Source: Longimicrobiales bacterium | GTDB lineage: Bacteria > Gemmatimonadota > Gemmatimonadetes > Longimicrobiales > Gaopeijiaceae | Assembly: GCA_028823235.1 (NCBI GenBank) | Contig: JAPKBW010000015.1 | Coordinates: 1 to 64,000, forward strand | Length of the DNA: 64,000 nt | Direction of reading: 5' to 3' | Shown: positions 1 through 8,886 of the stretch, piece after piece | Numbering within the stretch: the first letter of the stretch is position 1 | How the letters are laid out: each line of letters opens with the position of its first letter | Program-made: the position numbers and the translations under genes | Notes under the pieces: model-generated | What the model saw: the letters and a program-made list of their open reading frames with translations, nothing else | The model's database searches: none | What the model was told of the DNA's origin: nothing

Positions 1-1
1 G

Positions 2-475
2 GAGTCGCTTGAGATTCAGAATAGACAGGCGGGTGTGATCCTTTCCCGTGAAGGAGCCGATCTCGAAGAGAGGATGGAGCTCTACGAGCGTCACGTTGCG
101 CGCTTAGAAGAACTGATTCCCGCGCGGGAAGAGGTCGCGATGTTTTTCGATGACATCCAGAGCAGAGCTCGTCGACAGAACGTGGACGTTCTGGGTCTCA
201 ATCCTGAGCCCATAGAGAGGGCCGGCCCTTACGACAAGACTGGATACCACATGACGGTCGTAGGCGAATATCACGACGTCGCTCGGTTCCTGGTCGACAT
301 CGCAAGCCTCTCTCGCATCCTCACTCCTGTCCAGGTAGACCTTTCCCTGTTCGCAACCCCGCTCACGCGTCCGAATATGGAGAACCCGGTACAAGCCACT
401 TTCCGTATCGAAACATACTTGCTCCCGGATCAAGCTGCGCTCGCCCCAGCCGAATTGCCCGGAGGCTCAGGATGA
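2..475 (+). CDS. pilO: PilO, type IV pilus inner-membrane alignment protein (5' end outside window)
   Basis: The reading frame is open from the window edge, so the N-terminal cytoplasmic tail and transmembrane helix lie upstream. What remains is the periplasmic part: a short coiled-coil stretch (residues such as EERMELYERHVARLEEL), then the ferredoxin-like fold typical of PilO, including the GYHMTVVGEYHDVARFLVDI strand-helix. PilO pairs with PilN and links the PilM/inner-membrane platform to PilP and the PilQ secretin. The stop codon overlaps the start of the next gene (ATGA), and the order O-P-Q matches canonical pil operons. The family call rests on fold-like motifs and context, with good confidence. 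Confidence 0.82.
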   Translation, partial: ESLEIQNRQAGVILSREGADLEERMELYERHVARLEELIPAREEVAMFFDDIQSRARRQNVDVLGLNPEPIERAGPYDKTGYHMTVVGEYHDVARFLVDIASLSRILTPVQVDLSLFATPLTRPNMENPVQATFRIETYLLPDQAALAPAELPGGSG

Positions 476-954
476 TGCTACCCCGATATTTGACGGTGAC
501 TGCGGTTGCATTAGTTCTTGTTCTGGCCCCCGCTGAGGTGCGAGCTCAGAACCCCGACACACCGCCACCGGGACCGACAGTGGATGTGGAACTTGTGGGT
601 GAACGGGAGGTGTTCCAGTATCCCGAGTGGACTCGCCGCAATCCATTCACCGCGTTCGCTGGTGGGACGAGCGGCGGCCCCCGATTTGAGCGACTGTCCC
701 TCATCGGCTTGATTTATTCGCCAGAGGGGAACAGCGTCGCTGTGCTCAGTACCCGTGGCGTCGCAGTGGCGGAGGACGGCACAACCAGGCCCATCGAAGG
801 TGATTCGTACAGTATGAAAGTTGGTGACAGCATTGGTAATACCACAGTCGTCGAAGTCCGCCGCGACGCCGTAATCGTCGACGTCGAAGTCTTTGATTCA
901 ATCGCGCGCCATACCATGACATTCGTATCCAGGATCCAGGGAGGCACCCCTTGA
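472..954 (+). CDS. pilP: PilP-like type IV pilus assembly lipoprotein/periplasmic protein
   Basis: This 160-residue protein begins with a hydrophobic export signal (about residues 1-26, ending VRAQN). I see no lipobox cysteine, unlike classical PilP lipoproteins. The mature part has the short proline-rich linker, then YPEWTRRNPFTAF, and a beta-rich C-terminal domain (FERLSLIGLIYSPEGNSVAVL) typical of PilP, which binds the N0 domain of PilQ. The start ATG overlaps the pilO stop (ATGA) and the end overlaps the next start (TGATG), so O, P and Q are translationally coupled. A second ATG directly follows the first. Confidence 0.78.
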   Translation: MMLPRYLTVTAVALVLVLAPAEVRAQNPDTPPPGPTVDVELVGEREVFQYPEWTRRNPFTAFAGGTSGGPRFERLSLIGLIYSPEGNSVAVLSTRGVAVAEDGTTRPIEGDSYSMKVGDSIGNTTVVEVRRDAVIVDVEVFDSIARHTMTFVSRIQGGTP

Positions 955-1934
955 TGTCGATTTTTGCTCTATGGGTGAGCACGCTCCTGGCATTCGGCGT
1001 GTCCGTCACCGAGGTGACGATCATCCCGATGGCGTCGCAGACGAGCGTCCTCATTGCGATGGACGGGGAAGTTTCCTATCGAGACTTCACCTTGGAGGCA
1101 CCACACCGGCTGGTGCTCGACCTCATGGGTGCACAGCATGCGCTGTCGGCGGATGACTTCGCCGCAGTGAACCGAGGTGGGATTGTCTCGATGCGGACGA
1201 GCCAGTATTCAGACGACGTTGTTCGAATCGTCTTAGATCTAGACCGTGAGCTTGGGTACAGCGTGATCCCGGATCAGCGGGGCCTTCGAATCTCTCTTGA
1301 AAACCCGATGGGAGATTTCGAGCCGTGGTCCTCTGCCCGGATCGCGCGTCCGTTCGATCCGGCCGAGATAGTCTTTGCGCCGCAGTCCTCGCAGGTGCAG
1401 GAAGCGCGACGGATCTCCGCCACATGGATGGAAGCACCCGTCAATGACGTACTCCTCGCGTTCGCCGCATTCTCCGGGAAGTCGGTCGTACCGAGCTCCA
1501 ATGTGACTGGCTTCGTAACCGCGGACATTAACGATCAGCCCTGGGATATCGCCCTCAGGTACATCTTGCAGGGCCAAGGCCTCAAAGCTGAAGAGTCGTC
1601 CGAAGGAATCATCCGGGTCGACAAGATCTCTGATTTGAAGGATCGGGAGGGGATCGAGAAGATCCTGACTCATCGCCACCGAATCTCACACGGCACCGCC
1701 GATGAGACGAATGCGGCTGTGACCGCATTCCTGCGGGAGCGCGGTAGTTCGACGGGCAGCACCGCTACGAACACGCTCGTAGTTTCTGATATCGCACGCG
1801 TTCAGGATGCCATCGCGGGGTTGTTAGGGCAGTTCGACATCGAGACACGCCAGGTCTCTGTTGTGGTCATCGAAGTGACAGGTGCCTCAAATCAGGCCGG
1901 TACCGACTCGGTGAAGGTGACGATTATTCGATAG
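954..1934 (+). CDS. pilQ: PilQ N-terminal region only: AMIN and secretin N-domains, no secretin channel domain
   Basis: The ATG start at 954 overlaps the pilP stop and follows an AGGGAGG ribosome site; a TTG at 951 is less likely. The protein is about 326 residues. Residues 1-20 look like a signal peptide, about 25-115 is an AMIN peptidoglycan-binding domain, about 140-225 an STN/N0-type domain (VNDVLLAFAAFSGKSVVPSS), and about 235-300 a secretin_N/N1-type domain (NTLVVSDIARVQDAIAGLL). It then ends after IETRQVSVVVIEVTG plus about 14 residues. The C-terminal beta-barrel secretin domain that makes full PilQ proteins about 600-750 residues long is absent. Only 143 bases separate the stop from aroC, so the domain is not present downstream in another frame. 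Either a genuine short form or a deletion is possible. Confidence 0.75.
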   Translation: MSIFALWVSTLLAFGVSVTEVTIIPMASQTSVLIAMDGEVSYRDFTLEAPHRLVLDLMGAQHALSADDFAAVNRGGIVSMRTSQYSDDVVRIVLDLDRELGYSVIPDQRGLRISLENPMGDFEPWSSARIARPFDPAEIVFAPQSSQVQEARRISATWMEAPVNDVLLAFAAFSGKSVVPSSNVTGFVTADINDQPWDIALRYILQGQGLKAEESSEGIIRVDKISDLKDREGIEKILTHRHRISHGTADETNAAVTAFLRERGSSTGSTATNTLVVSDIARVQDAIAGLLGQFDIETRQVSVVVIEVTGASNQAGTDSVKVTIIR

Positions 1935-1944
1935 AGGCACCGAC

Positions 1945-1973
1945 TTGGCCTCCATTAGGACTAATTCTATAAA
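1945..1973 (+). promoter_or_regulatory. Candidate sigma70-type promoter for the aroC-aroK-topA operon
   Basis: TTGGCC at 1945-1950 and TATAAA at 1968-1973 are separated by exactly 17 bases. The -10 matches 5/6 and the -35 4/6 of the consensus. It lies about 105 bases upstream of aroC, just after the pilQ stop, and in a locally AT-richer stretch. Pattern evidence only. Confidence 0.5.
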
Positions 1974-2077
1974 GTTAAGGACGCACTCCGGCTAGACCGT
2001 GGGATCAAGCCCGGCGTTAAGGGGTTGGTGCGCCTTGCTCGGTTCTCTCCCTAGGACGCTCATGCGCTGGTGTAAAC

Positions 2078-3283
2078 ATGGCCCGGATCACATTCCATAC
2101 GGCTGGTGAATCTCACGGACGGGCGCTTACAGCCTTGACCGAAGGGATCCCTGCGGGTCTGGATCTTGATGTTGTTAGAGACATCAATCCGGAACTGAAA
2201 CGACGTCAGGCAGGCTACGGTCGCGGTCGCCGCATGCAAATCGAGTCCGACCAGGTCGAACTCCTAAGTGGTGTGCGCCTAGGGGAGACCCTCGGCTCGC
2301 CAATTTCGATGTTGATCTGGAATCGGGACTGGGAGAACTGGACGACTGCTATGAGCCCGACCACCCCGGCTGAAGGTGAGAACCCCAAAGCTCTGAGACC
2401 CCACTATCTGCCGCGTCCAGGACATGCGGACTTGGTCGGAGCGTTCAAATATGACCGCCGGGATGTCAGGGATGTTTTGGAACGCGCCAGCGCGCGAGAG
2501 ACGGCCGCTCGGGTGGCGTGTGGCGCCGTGGCCCGGCGGATGTTGACGGAGGCAGGGATCAGCCTCGGAAGCCATGTCACGTCCATTGGCGGTGTGGAGG
2601 CTGACGTCGGTTCACCCCCCCAGGGCCTCAACGAGGAATCGGACAGCAGCCCCGTGCGATGCCTGGACTCCGCAGCTGCAGAGGCGATGATGGAGGAGAT
2701 CGACAGAGCCAAGGAGCGGGGGGACACACTGGGTGGTGTGTTCGAGGTGGTGGCTACGGGTCTTCCGGTGGGCTTGGGGAGCTACGTCTCATGGGATCGG
2801 CGCCTAGACGGTCGACTCGCCCAGGCGGTTATGTCCATTCAGGCCGTGAAAGGTGTCGATCTGGGTATTGGATTTGCCGGGGCGATGAGATCTGGGTCCG
2901 AGGTTCACGACCCCATCGTTCGAGATACCGCCAAGCTACGATCAGGAGGAATCGGGCGCGCATCGAATCGTGCGGGCGGGCTCGAGGGTGGTGTGACGAC
3001 AGGAGAACCGCTCGTGGTCAGGGGAGCTATGAAGCCGATCTCTACCCTTCGCAAGCCGCTTGCCAGCGTTGATCTAAGGGACGGTGCGGTCGGCGACGCC
3101 GCGGTAGAGCGCAGTGACGTCTGCGCCGTGCCGGCCGCCGGTGTGGTTGCCGAGTCCATGGTCGCGCTCGTTCTCGCGGATGCACTCCTCGAGAAATTCG
3201 GTGGAGACTCGATGGGTGAACTCATGCGCAACATGGACGGGTATCTGGACAACCTTCGACGGCGAGGCTTCGGCCCACGTTGA
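2078..3283 (+). CDS. aroC: Chorismate synthase
   Basis: Converts 5-enolpyruvylshikimate-3-phosphate to chorismate, the last step of the shikimate pathway, using reduced flavin. The 401-residue protein opens with ITFHTAGESHGRALTALTEG, holding the family's GESHG signature, and has GRGRRMQIESDQVELLSGV, RPGHADLVGAFKYDRRDVRDV and the C-terminal NRAGGLEGGVTTGEP region followed by MKPISTL, all diagnostic. The length fits the longer AroC subgroup seen in many Gram-positive and deep-branching phyla. It overlaps aroK by four bases and heads an aroC-aroK-topA-trmFO-xerC run. aroB lies 46 kb away at 49507-50643, so the pathway genes are dispersed. Confidence 0.97.
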   Translation: MARITFHTAGESHGRALTALTEGIPAGLDLDVVRDINPELKRRQAGYGRGRRMQIESDQVELLSGVRLGETLGSPISMLIWNRDWENWTTAMSPTTPAEGENPKALRPHYLPRPGHADLVGAFKYDRRDVRDVLERASARETAARVACGAVARRMLTEAGISLGSHVTSIGGVEADVGSPPQGLNEESDSSPVRCLDSAAAEAMMEEIDRAKERGDTLGGVFEVVATGLPVGLGSYVSWDRRLDGRLAQAVMSIQAVKGVDLGIGFAGAMRSGSEVHDPIVRDTAKLRSGGIGRASNRAGGLEGGVTTGEPLVVRGAMKPISTLRKPLASVDLRDGAVGDAAVERSDVCAVPAAGVVAESMVALVLADALLEKFGGDSMGELMRNMDGYLDNLRRRGFGPR

Positions 3284-3825
3284 TCGGTGGCGAGGTGTCG
3301 CGTGTTTTACTGATCGGCTTCATGGGTGCCGGCAAGACGGAGGTCGGCAAGGCACTCGCCGACTCCCTCGGTTGGCACTTTTCCGATTTTGATCAGGTGG
3401 TTGAGCTGGACGCAGGGGAGACCATCGCTCAGATATTCGACAAGGAAGGAGAAGTTGGCTTCAGGCGGCGTGAGGCCGATGTCGGCCGCAGACTGCTGGC
3501 TGAGCCGGAGGTTGTTCTGGCCACGGGGGGAGGTTGGGCGTCCGAGGAGGGTCGTGTGCGTGCTGTGCCGCCGGGTACGGTGACTGTTTGGCTGGACGTC
3601 ACCGCTCCGGAGGCGCTCCGTCGAACGAGAGAGGGAGGCCTGACCCGACCGTTACTTGTTGGCGGTGACATCGCGGAATACGTCGCTGAGCTGATGAAAA
3701 TTCGGACTCCATTTTACTCCGAGGCACAGTACAGAGTGGACACGGAGGGCTCGACCGTAGAAGATGTCACGGCGCGGATCCTGAAGATCCTCGCGAATCA
3801 CCATCACAAGATCAGCGCTGAATGA
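3280..3825 (+). CDS. aroK: Shikimate kinase
   Basis: Phosphorylates shikimate at the 3-hydroxyl with ATP. The P-loop GFMGAGKT (about residues 13-20), the SDFDQ motif with the shikimate- and Mg-binding aspartates, GFRRREADV, the TGGGW glycine triplet and the arginine-containing lid (RTREGGLTRPLL) are all in order. Start choice is uncertain. A TTG at 3280 gives a TTGA overlap with the aroC stop and 181 residues. A GTG at 3295 would begin directly before the first beta strand (VSRVLLIGF) and has GGTGGCGAG upstream. Its end overlaps topA (ATGA). Confidence 0.93.
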   Translation: MIGGEVSRVLLIGFMGAGKTEVGKALADSLGWHFSDFDQVVELDAGETIAQIFDKEGEVGFRRREADVGRRLLAEPEVVLATGGGWASEEGRVRAVPPGTVTVWLDVTAPEALRRTREGGLTRPLLVGGDIAEYVAELMKIRTPFYSEAQYRVDTEGSTVEDVTARILKILANHHHKISAE

Positions 3826-6413
3826 GCGATAACGGCGACAAATATCTCGTCATCGTCGAGTCCCCCGCGAAAACGAGGACCATCGGCAAATACCTCGGCC
3901 CGAACTATCAGGTCGAGGCTTCGGTGGGGCACGTACGTGATTTGCCGACGAAAGAGTTGGGTGTCGACGTCGATCACGATTTTGAGCCGACCTATGTGAC
4001 GATTCGAGGCGCCGGCCCGGTTCTGACCAAGCTTAAGAAAGCGGCCAAAGAGGTCGACTCGATCATTCTCGCGACCGATCCGGATCGTGAAGGCGAGGCG
4101 ATCGCGTATCACGTCGCAGAACAGCTTGGATATAAGAAGAACCCTGAGCGTTTCCAACGTGTGATCTTCCGCGAGATCACGAAGGCTGCGGTTCAGAAGG
4201 CCATCGAGAACCCGGAGGAATTAGATCTCAAGAAGTTCGAAGCGCAGCAGGCCCGGCGTATTCTCGACAGGCTCGTGGGGTACAAAGTCAGCCCGCTTCT
4301 CTGGAAACCGATCAGGCCCGGACTGTCGGCGGGTCGAGTGCAAACCGTGGCGCTCCGCGTCATCTGTGAGCGAGAAGACGAGATTAAGGCGTTCGACCAG
4401 GAAGAGTACTGGTCCATCACGGCTCAGCTGGAGCGAGCCGAGCAGCCATTCGACGCCAAGCTCCATCAGATCGACGGCAAATCGTTCACGATCGACAATG
4501 AGGCCACCGCCACCGCCGCCGTTGACGCGGTGCGCGCGGTGCCTTTCTCGGTCACGAGCGTAAAGCGCAGAGAACGTAGGAAGAATCCGACCGCGCCGTT
4601 CAGTACTTCGACGCTTCAACAGGCGGCGGCCAAGGGCCTGCGCTTTTCGGCGAAGCGAACCATGTCGAACGCGCAGCGCCTGTACGAGGGGCAGGAGATG
4701 GGCTCCCGCGGACAGCTGGGTCTCATCACCTATATGAGAACCGACTCCACACGAGTGGCGCCGTCAGCTGTGGAGCAGGCGAGGACCTGGGTGAAGGATG
4801 AGTTTGGTGACGACTACGTCCCCGCCGCTCCGAATCTGTACGGTGGGAAGAAGCAGCGCGCCGCCCAGGACGCCCACGAAGCGATTCGTCCGACGGACGT
4901 CACGATCCTGCCGAGTGAGGTCGAGCAGTACGTTGAGCCTGATCAGGCCAAAATGTACGAGCTCATCTGGCTGCGTTTTGTCTCGAGTCAGATGTCTCCT
5001 GCCATATACGACACCACCACGGCTGACTTCGACCTGAAGGGCGTGGACGGCAAGGCGTATCTGTACCGTTCCACCGGATCGATTGTGAAGTTCCAAGGCT
5101 TCACCCGGCTGTACCTGGAAGCCACGGAGGCAGGTGAGAAGCGTCGTCTGGATGACCTCGAGCCGCTACCCGAGCTTAACGAGGGCGATGGCGCGGACAC
5201 GAAGGGTATCGAGCCCCGTCAGCACTTCACGCAGCCGCCGCCCCGCTACTCCGAAGCGAGTCTGGTCAAGGAACTGGAGAAGCAGGGGATTGGCCGGCCG
5301 TCTACATACGCGTCGATCATTTCTCTCCTTTTGTCTCGAAAATACGTCGAGCTGGAGCAACGCCGATTCCACCCGACCGACTTGGGTGAGGTCGTCGCGA
5401 AGCTGCTCGTTCGAGTGCTGCCGAATATTTTCGATGTAGAGTTCACGAGTCGAATGGAAGACGAACTCGACCGAGTGGAAGATGGCGAGGTCGAGTGGCG
5501 AGTTCTCCTCGCGGACTTCTATCCGGGCATGATGGAGCGCATTAAGGCCGGCGAGAAGGAGTCCGACAGCATTATCAAGGAGATCTTGGCTGCCGAAGGG
5601 GAGGTCTGCGACAAGTGTGGCAAGCCGATGCTCGTCCGCTGGAATCGGTACGGCCGCTTCCTTGGCTGCTCCGGTTACCCGGATTGCCAGAGCACCCGCT
5701 CTCTCGACGGATTCAATCCCGAGGGAGAGGAACTCGGCGTGCACCCGGTAGAGGGACGTACCGTGCGACTCAAGTATGGCCCGTATGGCCCTTACGTTGA
5801 GCTCGACGCAGAAACCGAGGACGCGAAGCCGAAAAGGGTAAGTGTCCCGAAGGAAAAAGAGCCGACTGACGTCGACTTTGACTACGCCCTGAAGCTGCTG
5901 CTGCTTCCGCGTTCCGTAGGCGTCGATCCCGCGACGGGGAATGAGATCGTCGCGGGCATTGGACGCTTCGGTCCCTTTGTAAGGAGCGGAAAAGTATTCG
6001 CGAGCCTAGCAGTGACCGAGGAACTGTGGACCGTGACCGTGGAAGAGGCGGTTGAGCTCGTAAAGGCGAAGCTTCCGCTCAAGGAGTTGGGCCCACACCC
6101 GGAGACCGGCGATGATGTGGTGGTGAAGCCCGGCCGATTCGGGCCCTATGTTACCGACGGAAACGTCAACGCCACGCTCCCGAAGGGTGCGGAGCCCGAA
6201 GAGGTGGACATGGCGATGGCGGTTGAGCTGCTCGCTGAGAAGGCCAAGCGTGGCGGCGGGCGGGGACGCAGGGGTGCGAAGAAGAAGGCCGCACCTAAGC
6301 GGAAGCCCGCCAAGAAGAAGACTGCCGCGAAGAAGAAGGCCGCACCTAAGCGGAAGCCCGCCAAGAAGAAGACTGCTCCGAAAAAGAAAGCCGCGACGGA
6401 AGCCGACGGGTGA
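3822..6413 (+). CDS. topA: DNA topoisomerase I (type IA)
   Basis: Relaxes negative supercoils by single-strand passage. This 863-residue protein has the N-terminal TOPRIM domain (LVIVESPAKTRTIGKYL, with acidic DPDREGE near residue 86), the archetypal type IA core, and the active-site tyrosine Y304 in LITYMRTDSTRV. One C4 zinc ribbon follows near residue 596 (CDKCGKPM then CSGYPDC), and then three GRFGPFV/GPYGPYV-type C-terminal repeats. It ends in an unusually long lysine/alanine/proline tail made of a direct repeat, likely a DNA-binding extension. Its start overlaps aroK and its end overlaps trmFO (GTGA). The topA-trmFO-xerC-hslVU order is also known from Firmicutes. Confidence 0.97.
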   Translation: MSDNGDKYLVIVESPAKTRTIGKYLGPNYQVEASVGHVRDLPTKELGVDVDHDFEPTYVTIRGAGPVLTKLKKAAKEVDSIILATDPDREGEAIAYHVAEQLGYKKNPERFQRVIFREITKAAVQKAIENPEELDLKKFEAQQARRILDRLVGYKVSPLLWKPIRPGLSAGRVQTVALRVICEREDEIKAFDQEEYWSITAQLERAEQPFDAKLHQIDGKSFTIDNEATATAAVDAVRAVPFSVTSVKRRERRKNPTAPFSTSTLQQAAAKGLRFSAKRTMSNAQRLYEGQEMGSRGQLGLITYMRTDSTRVAPSAVEQARTWVKDEFGDDYVPAAPNLYGGKKQRAAQDAHEAIRPTDVTILPSEVEQYVEPDQAKMYELIWLRFVSSQMSPAIYDTTTADFDLKGVDGKAYLYRSTGSIVKFQGFTRLYLEATEAGEKRRLDDLEPLPELNEGDGADTKGIEPRQHFTQPPPRYSEASLVKELEKQGIGRPSTYASIISLLLSRKYVELEQRRFHPTDLGEVVAKLLVRVLPNIFDVEFTSRMEDELDRVEDGEVEWRVLLADFYPGMMERIKAGEKESDSIIKEILAAEGEVCDKCGKPMLVRWNRYGRFLGCSGYPDCQSTRSLDGFNPEGEELGVHPVEGRTVRLKYGPYGPYVELDAETEDAKPKRVSVPKEKEPTDVDFDYALKLLLLPRSVGVDPATGNEIVAGIGRFGPFVRSGKVFASLAVTEELWTVTVEEAVELVKAKLPLKELGPHPETGDDVVVKPGRFGPYVTDGNVNATLPKGAEPEEVDMAMAVELLAEKAKRGGGRGRRGAKKKAAPKRKPAKKKTAAKKKAAPKRKPAKKKTAPKKKAATEADG
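6276..6377 (+). repeat. Two 51-base direct repeats encoding a 17-residue lysine-rich unit in the TopA tail
   Basis: Copies at 6276-6326 and 6327-6377 are essentially identical at nucleotide level and each encodes AKKKAAPKRKPAKKKTA. A partial third unit (PKKKAAT) follows. Near-identity at the DNA level, including third codon positions, suggests recent duplication by slippage rather than slow convergence. Confidence 0.9.
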
Positions 6414-7798
6414 GCGACGTCACTGTGGTCGGTGGGGGACTCGCCGGCTGCGAGGCCGCGCTGCAGCTGGCGGGGACGGGGCATTCGGTGCGCTTGGTTG
6501 AGATGCGTCCTGAAAAGGGCACTGAGGCCCACCAGTCCGACCGGTTGGGTGAGCTGGTGTGCACCAACTCGTTCAAGAGCGAGGCGCCGGAGAACGCACA
6601 CGGACAGCTCAAGCGTGAGATGCGATCGCTGGGCTCTGTTCTGCTTCGCTCCGCTGATGCCACCAAGGTGGCTGCCGGCTCCGCTCTCGCAGTGGACCGC
6701 CAACTGTTCGCGGCAGCGATGACGGACGCGGTGGAGTCGGAACCAGCGATTGAGATCGTCAGGGAGGAGTGTTCTGTGATTCCCGATGGGCCGACGATCA
6801 TCGCTACCGGCCCGCTTACCTCCGGCGCGCTCTACAAGTCGATCGAATCGGCGCTCGGCGATGGCGGACTGGCTTTCTTCGATGCGATCGCGCCCATCGT
6901 GCATCGGGACAGCCTCGATGATTCGATCGTCTTTGCGGCCGGCCGGTTTGATGAAGATGCAGATTACCTGAATTGCCCGATGGATCAGCCCGAGTACGAG
7001 GCCTTCATCGTTGCGTTGAACGCGGGGGAGGCCCACGCCGGTCATGACTGGGATGCCGTTCCATACTTTGAAGCCTGTCTCCCGATCGAGGTGAGTAGTT
7101 CGCGCGGAGCCGAGACGCTCCGCTTCGGGCCCATGAAGCCGATCGGGCTGACGGACCCCCGAACCGGCGACCGGCCGTGGGCGGTTGTGCAGCTCCGCCG
7201 AGAAGACCGGGCCGGGCAGATGTGGAACATGGTCGGTTTCCAGACCCGCCTTCGCACCGGAGAGCAGCGTCGCATCTTCTCCATGATCCCGGGGTTGGCC
7301 GAGGCTGAATTTCTCCGGTGGGGTTCGATCCACCGGAACAGCTATCTGAACTTTCCGGAACGCCTCACTGAGTACGGTGCACTCCGCGACCGTCCCGACG
7401 TCGTGTTCGCCGGGCAGCTGACGGGTGTCGAGGGATACACGGAGTCCGCCGCCAGTGGGATACTGGCCGGTTTGAATATGAACCGGCTGTTGTCTGGGGA
7501 AGATCCTGTTGTTCCGCCGCCGACCACGATGATGGGTGGGCTCTACAGGTATCTGCGAGATGCCGCACCCGGCCGCTTCCAGCCGATGAATTCGAACTGG
7601 GGCCTAGTCGATCCGCTACCGCGCCGGGTCAAGAACAAGAAAGAGAAACGGGTCGTGCTCGCGAAGCGTGCTCAGGAGGACTTTTTGGCCTGGATGAGCG
7701 CCAACGGTTTCGAGGTGGCCGACGACGCACCTGCCTATCCCCCGGTGCCCGTGACCGAGCCCGCAGCCATAGACGCGGAGCCGGCGCCCGCCGGCTGA
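6410..7798 (+). CDS. trmFO: TrmFO, folate/FAD-dependent tRNA uracil-54 C5-methyltransferase
   Basis: Forms ribothymidine at position 54 of tRNA using methylenetetrahydrofolate and FAD. The 462-residue protein starts at a GTG overlapping the topA stop. It has the FAD-binding GGGLAGCEAA near the N terminus, VEMRPEKGTEAHQSDRLGELVCTNSF (family signature, including a conserved cysteine), NCPMDQPEYEAF, LRFGPMKPIGL and the C-terminal MMGGLYRYL and FQPMNSNWGLVDPLP stretches. The last ~20 residues are an Ala/Pro/Glu-rich tail. The stop lies 2 bases before xerC. Confidence 0.97.
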   Translation: MSDVTVVGGGLAGCEAALQLAGTGHSVRLVEMRPEKGTEAHQSDRLGELVCTNSFKSEAPENAHGQLKREMRSLGSVLLRSADATKVAAGSALAVDRQLFAAAMTDAVESEPAIEIVREECSVIPDGPTIIATGPLTSGALYKSIESALGDGGLAFFDAIAPIVHRDSLDDSIVFAAGRFDEDADYLNCPMDQPEYEAFIVALNAGEAHAGHDWDAVPYFEACLPIEVSSSRGAETLRFGPMKPIGLTDPRTGDRPWAVVQLRREDRAGQMWNMVGFQTRLRTGEQRRIFSMIPGLAEAEFLRWGSIHRNSYLNFPERLTEYGALRDRPDVVFAGQLTGVEGYTESAASGILAGLNMNRLLSGEDPVVPPPTTMMGGLYRYLRDAAPGRFQPMNSNWGLVDPLPRRVKNKKEKRVVLAKRAQEDFLAWMSANGFEVADDAPAYPPVPVTEPAAIDAEPAPAG

Positions 7799-7800
7799 TC

Positions 7801-8721
7801 GTGACCCCTCGTCGCCCTGAGGTCTCGGAGTTCCTCCGTCATCTCGCCGACGAGCGTCAGCTCGCCGAGAACACGACAAAGGCCTACGCCCGCGACCTGA
7901 GCGAACTCGAGGCGTTCCTCAGCGACTACCTCGGGCGAGAGGGCTGGAGCTGGGACGATCCTGAGATCGATCGACTGGCGCTTCGTGCGTTTCTGGGATG
8001 GTGTGGCCGGAAGGGATGGGCCAAGCGCACGACCGCGCGAAAACTTGCGACGGCGCGCACCTTTTTCGCCTTCCTTCATCTAGAGGAGCGGATACCGGTG
8101 AATCCGGGTCGCACGGTGCGGGCTCCCAAACTCGAGAAGAGGTTACCCGGCCACCTGACGAGCGGAGATATAGCAACCGTCTTCGACTTCGCCGAGGCGG
8201 GGGCGGCTGAAAACACACTCGCAGGGACGCGTACGCTTCTCATACTTGAGATGGCGTACGGAAGTGGGCTGAGACTTTCAGAGATCTACGACATCGACGA
8301 GGGCTCGATCGATCGAAAGTCGGGGCAAGTACGTGTCATGGGGAAGGGGTCTAAGGAGCGAATCGTCCCCGTGACGAGTTCGGCGCTTCGAGCACTGGAC
8401 CGGTACGAGAATCGCCGCGGAGAGGTCATTGCTTCCGATGAGACGGCGCTGCTCGTGAACGCGAAGGGCGGTCGACTGTCTCGCAGGTCCATTCAGACCG
8501 CGGTCCGCAGCTGCCTCGAGAAGTCTGCGGGCGCGAGTGGCCTCTCCACGCATTCGTTGAGGCACAGCTTTGCGACCCATCTCATGGAGGCCGGTGCGGA
8601 CCTTCTCGCGGTTAAGGAGCTTCTCGGGCACGTATCCCTTTCCACCACGCAGATTTACACGCACACGAGCAAGGAGCGCCTTCTTCGGGTATACAAGGAC
8701 GCCCATCCGCGCTCCGACTGA
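7801..8721 (+). CDS. xerC: Tyrosine recombinase XerC
   Basis: Site-specific recombinase that resolves chromosome dimers at dif together with XerD. The 306-residue protein has the SAM-like N-terminal core-binding domain (about residues 8-100) and the catalytic domain with R158 (GSGLRLSE), K182 (GKGSKERIVP), H251 and R254 (HSLRHSFATHLMEAGADL), H277 (LLGHVSLSTTQ) and nucleophile Y286 (IYTHTS). All catalytic residues are present. Start is GTG at 7801, two bases after trmFO. XerC rather than XerD is chosen from the topA-trmFO-xerC-hslVU context. No dif-like site was seen in the window. Confidence 0.93.
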   Translation: MTPRRPEVSEFLRHLADERQLAENTTKAYARDLSELEAFLSDYLGREGWSWDDPEIDRLALRAFLGWCGRKGWAKRTTARKLATARTFFAFLHLEERIPVNPGRTVRAPKLEKRLPGHLTSGDIATVFDFAEAGAAENTLAGTRTLLILEMAYGSGLRLSEIYDIDEGSIDRKSGQVRVMGKGSKERIVPVTSSALRALDRYENRRGEVIASDETALLVNAKGGRLSRRSIQTAVRSCLEKSAGASGLSTHSLRHSFATHLMEAGADLLAVKELLGHVSLSTTQIYTHTSKERLLRVYKDAHPRSD

Positions 8722-8744
8722 CGAATCCAGACCATCAGTCGGAG
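8712..8744 (+). terminator. Hairpin over the xerC stop codon, no U-tract
   Basis: CTCCGACTGA (8712-8721) and TCAGTCGGAG (8735-8744) form a perfect 10-bp stem with a 13-base loop; the left arm contains the xerC TGA. The following bases are ATTGTTGCG, not a T run, so it may be an RNA 3'-end stabiliser or a U-less terminator. Confidence 0.5.
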
Positions 8745-8886
8745 ATTGTTGCGACCACCTGCCAGATCGGCAGAATTCTCGTTAGATTCGTAGCCCCGCA
8801 CTTGCTGATATTCGTCGAACACGCCGTGGATGCCCCGCTGGGGCGATCTGGCCCTCTTCGACGCTGAAACGAGAGACGTTCCGCTG

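Noticed and set aside
6146-7333. A 395-codon open frame on the minus strand
   Set aside because: It lies antisense across the end of topA and trmFO, which are clearly coding; its low-complexity Phe/Ala repeats arise from the reverse complement of the lysine repeats.
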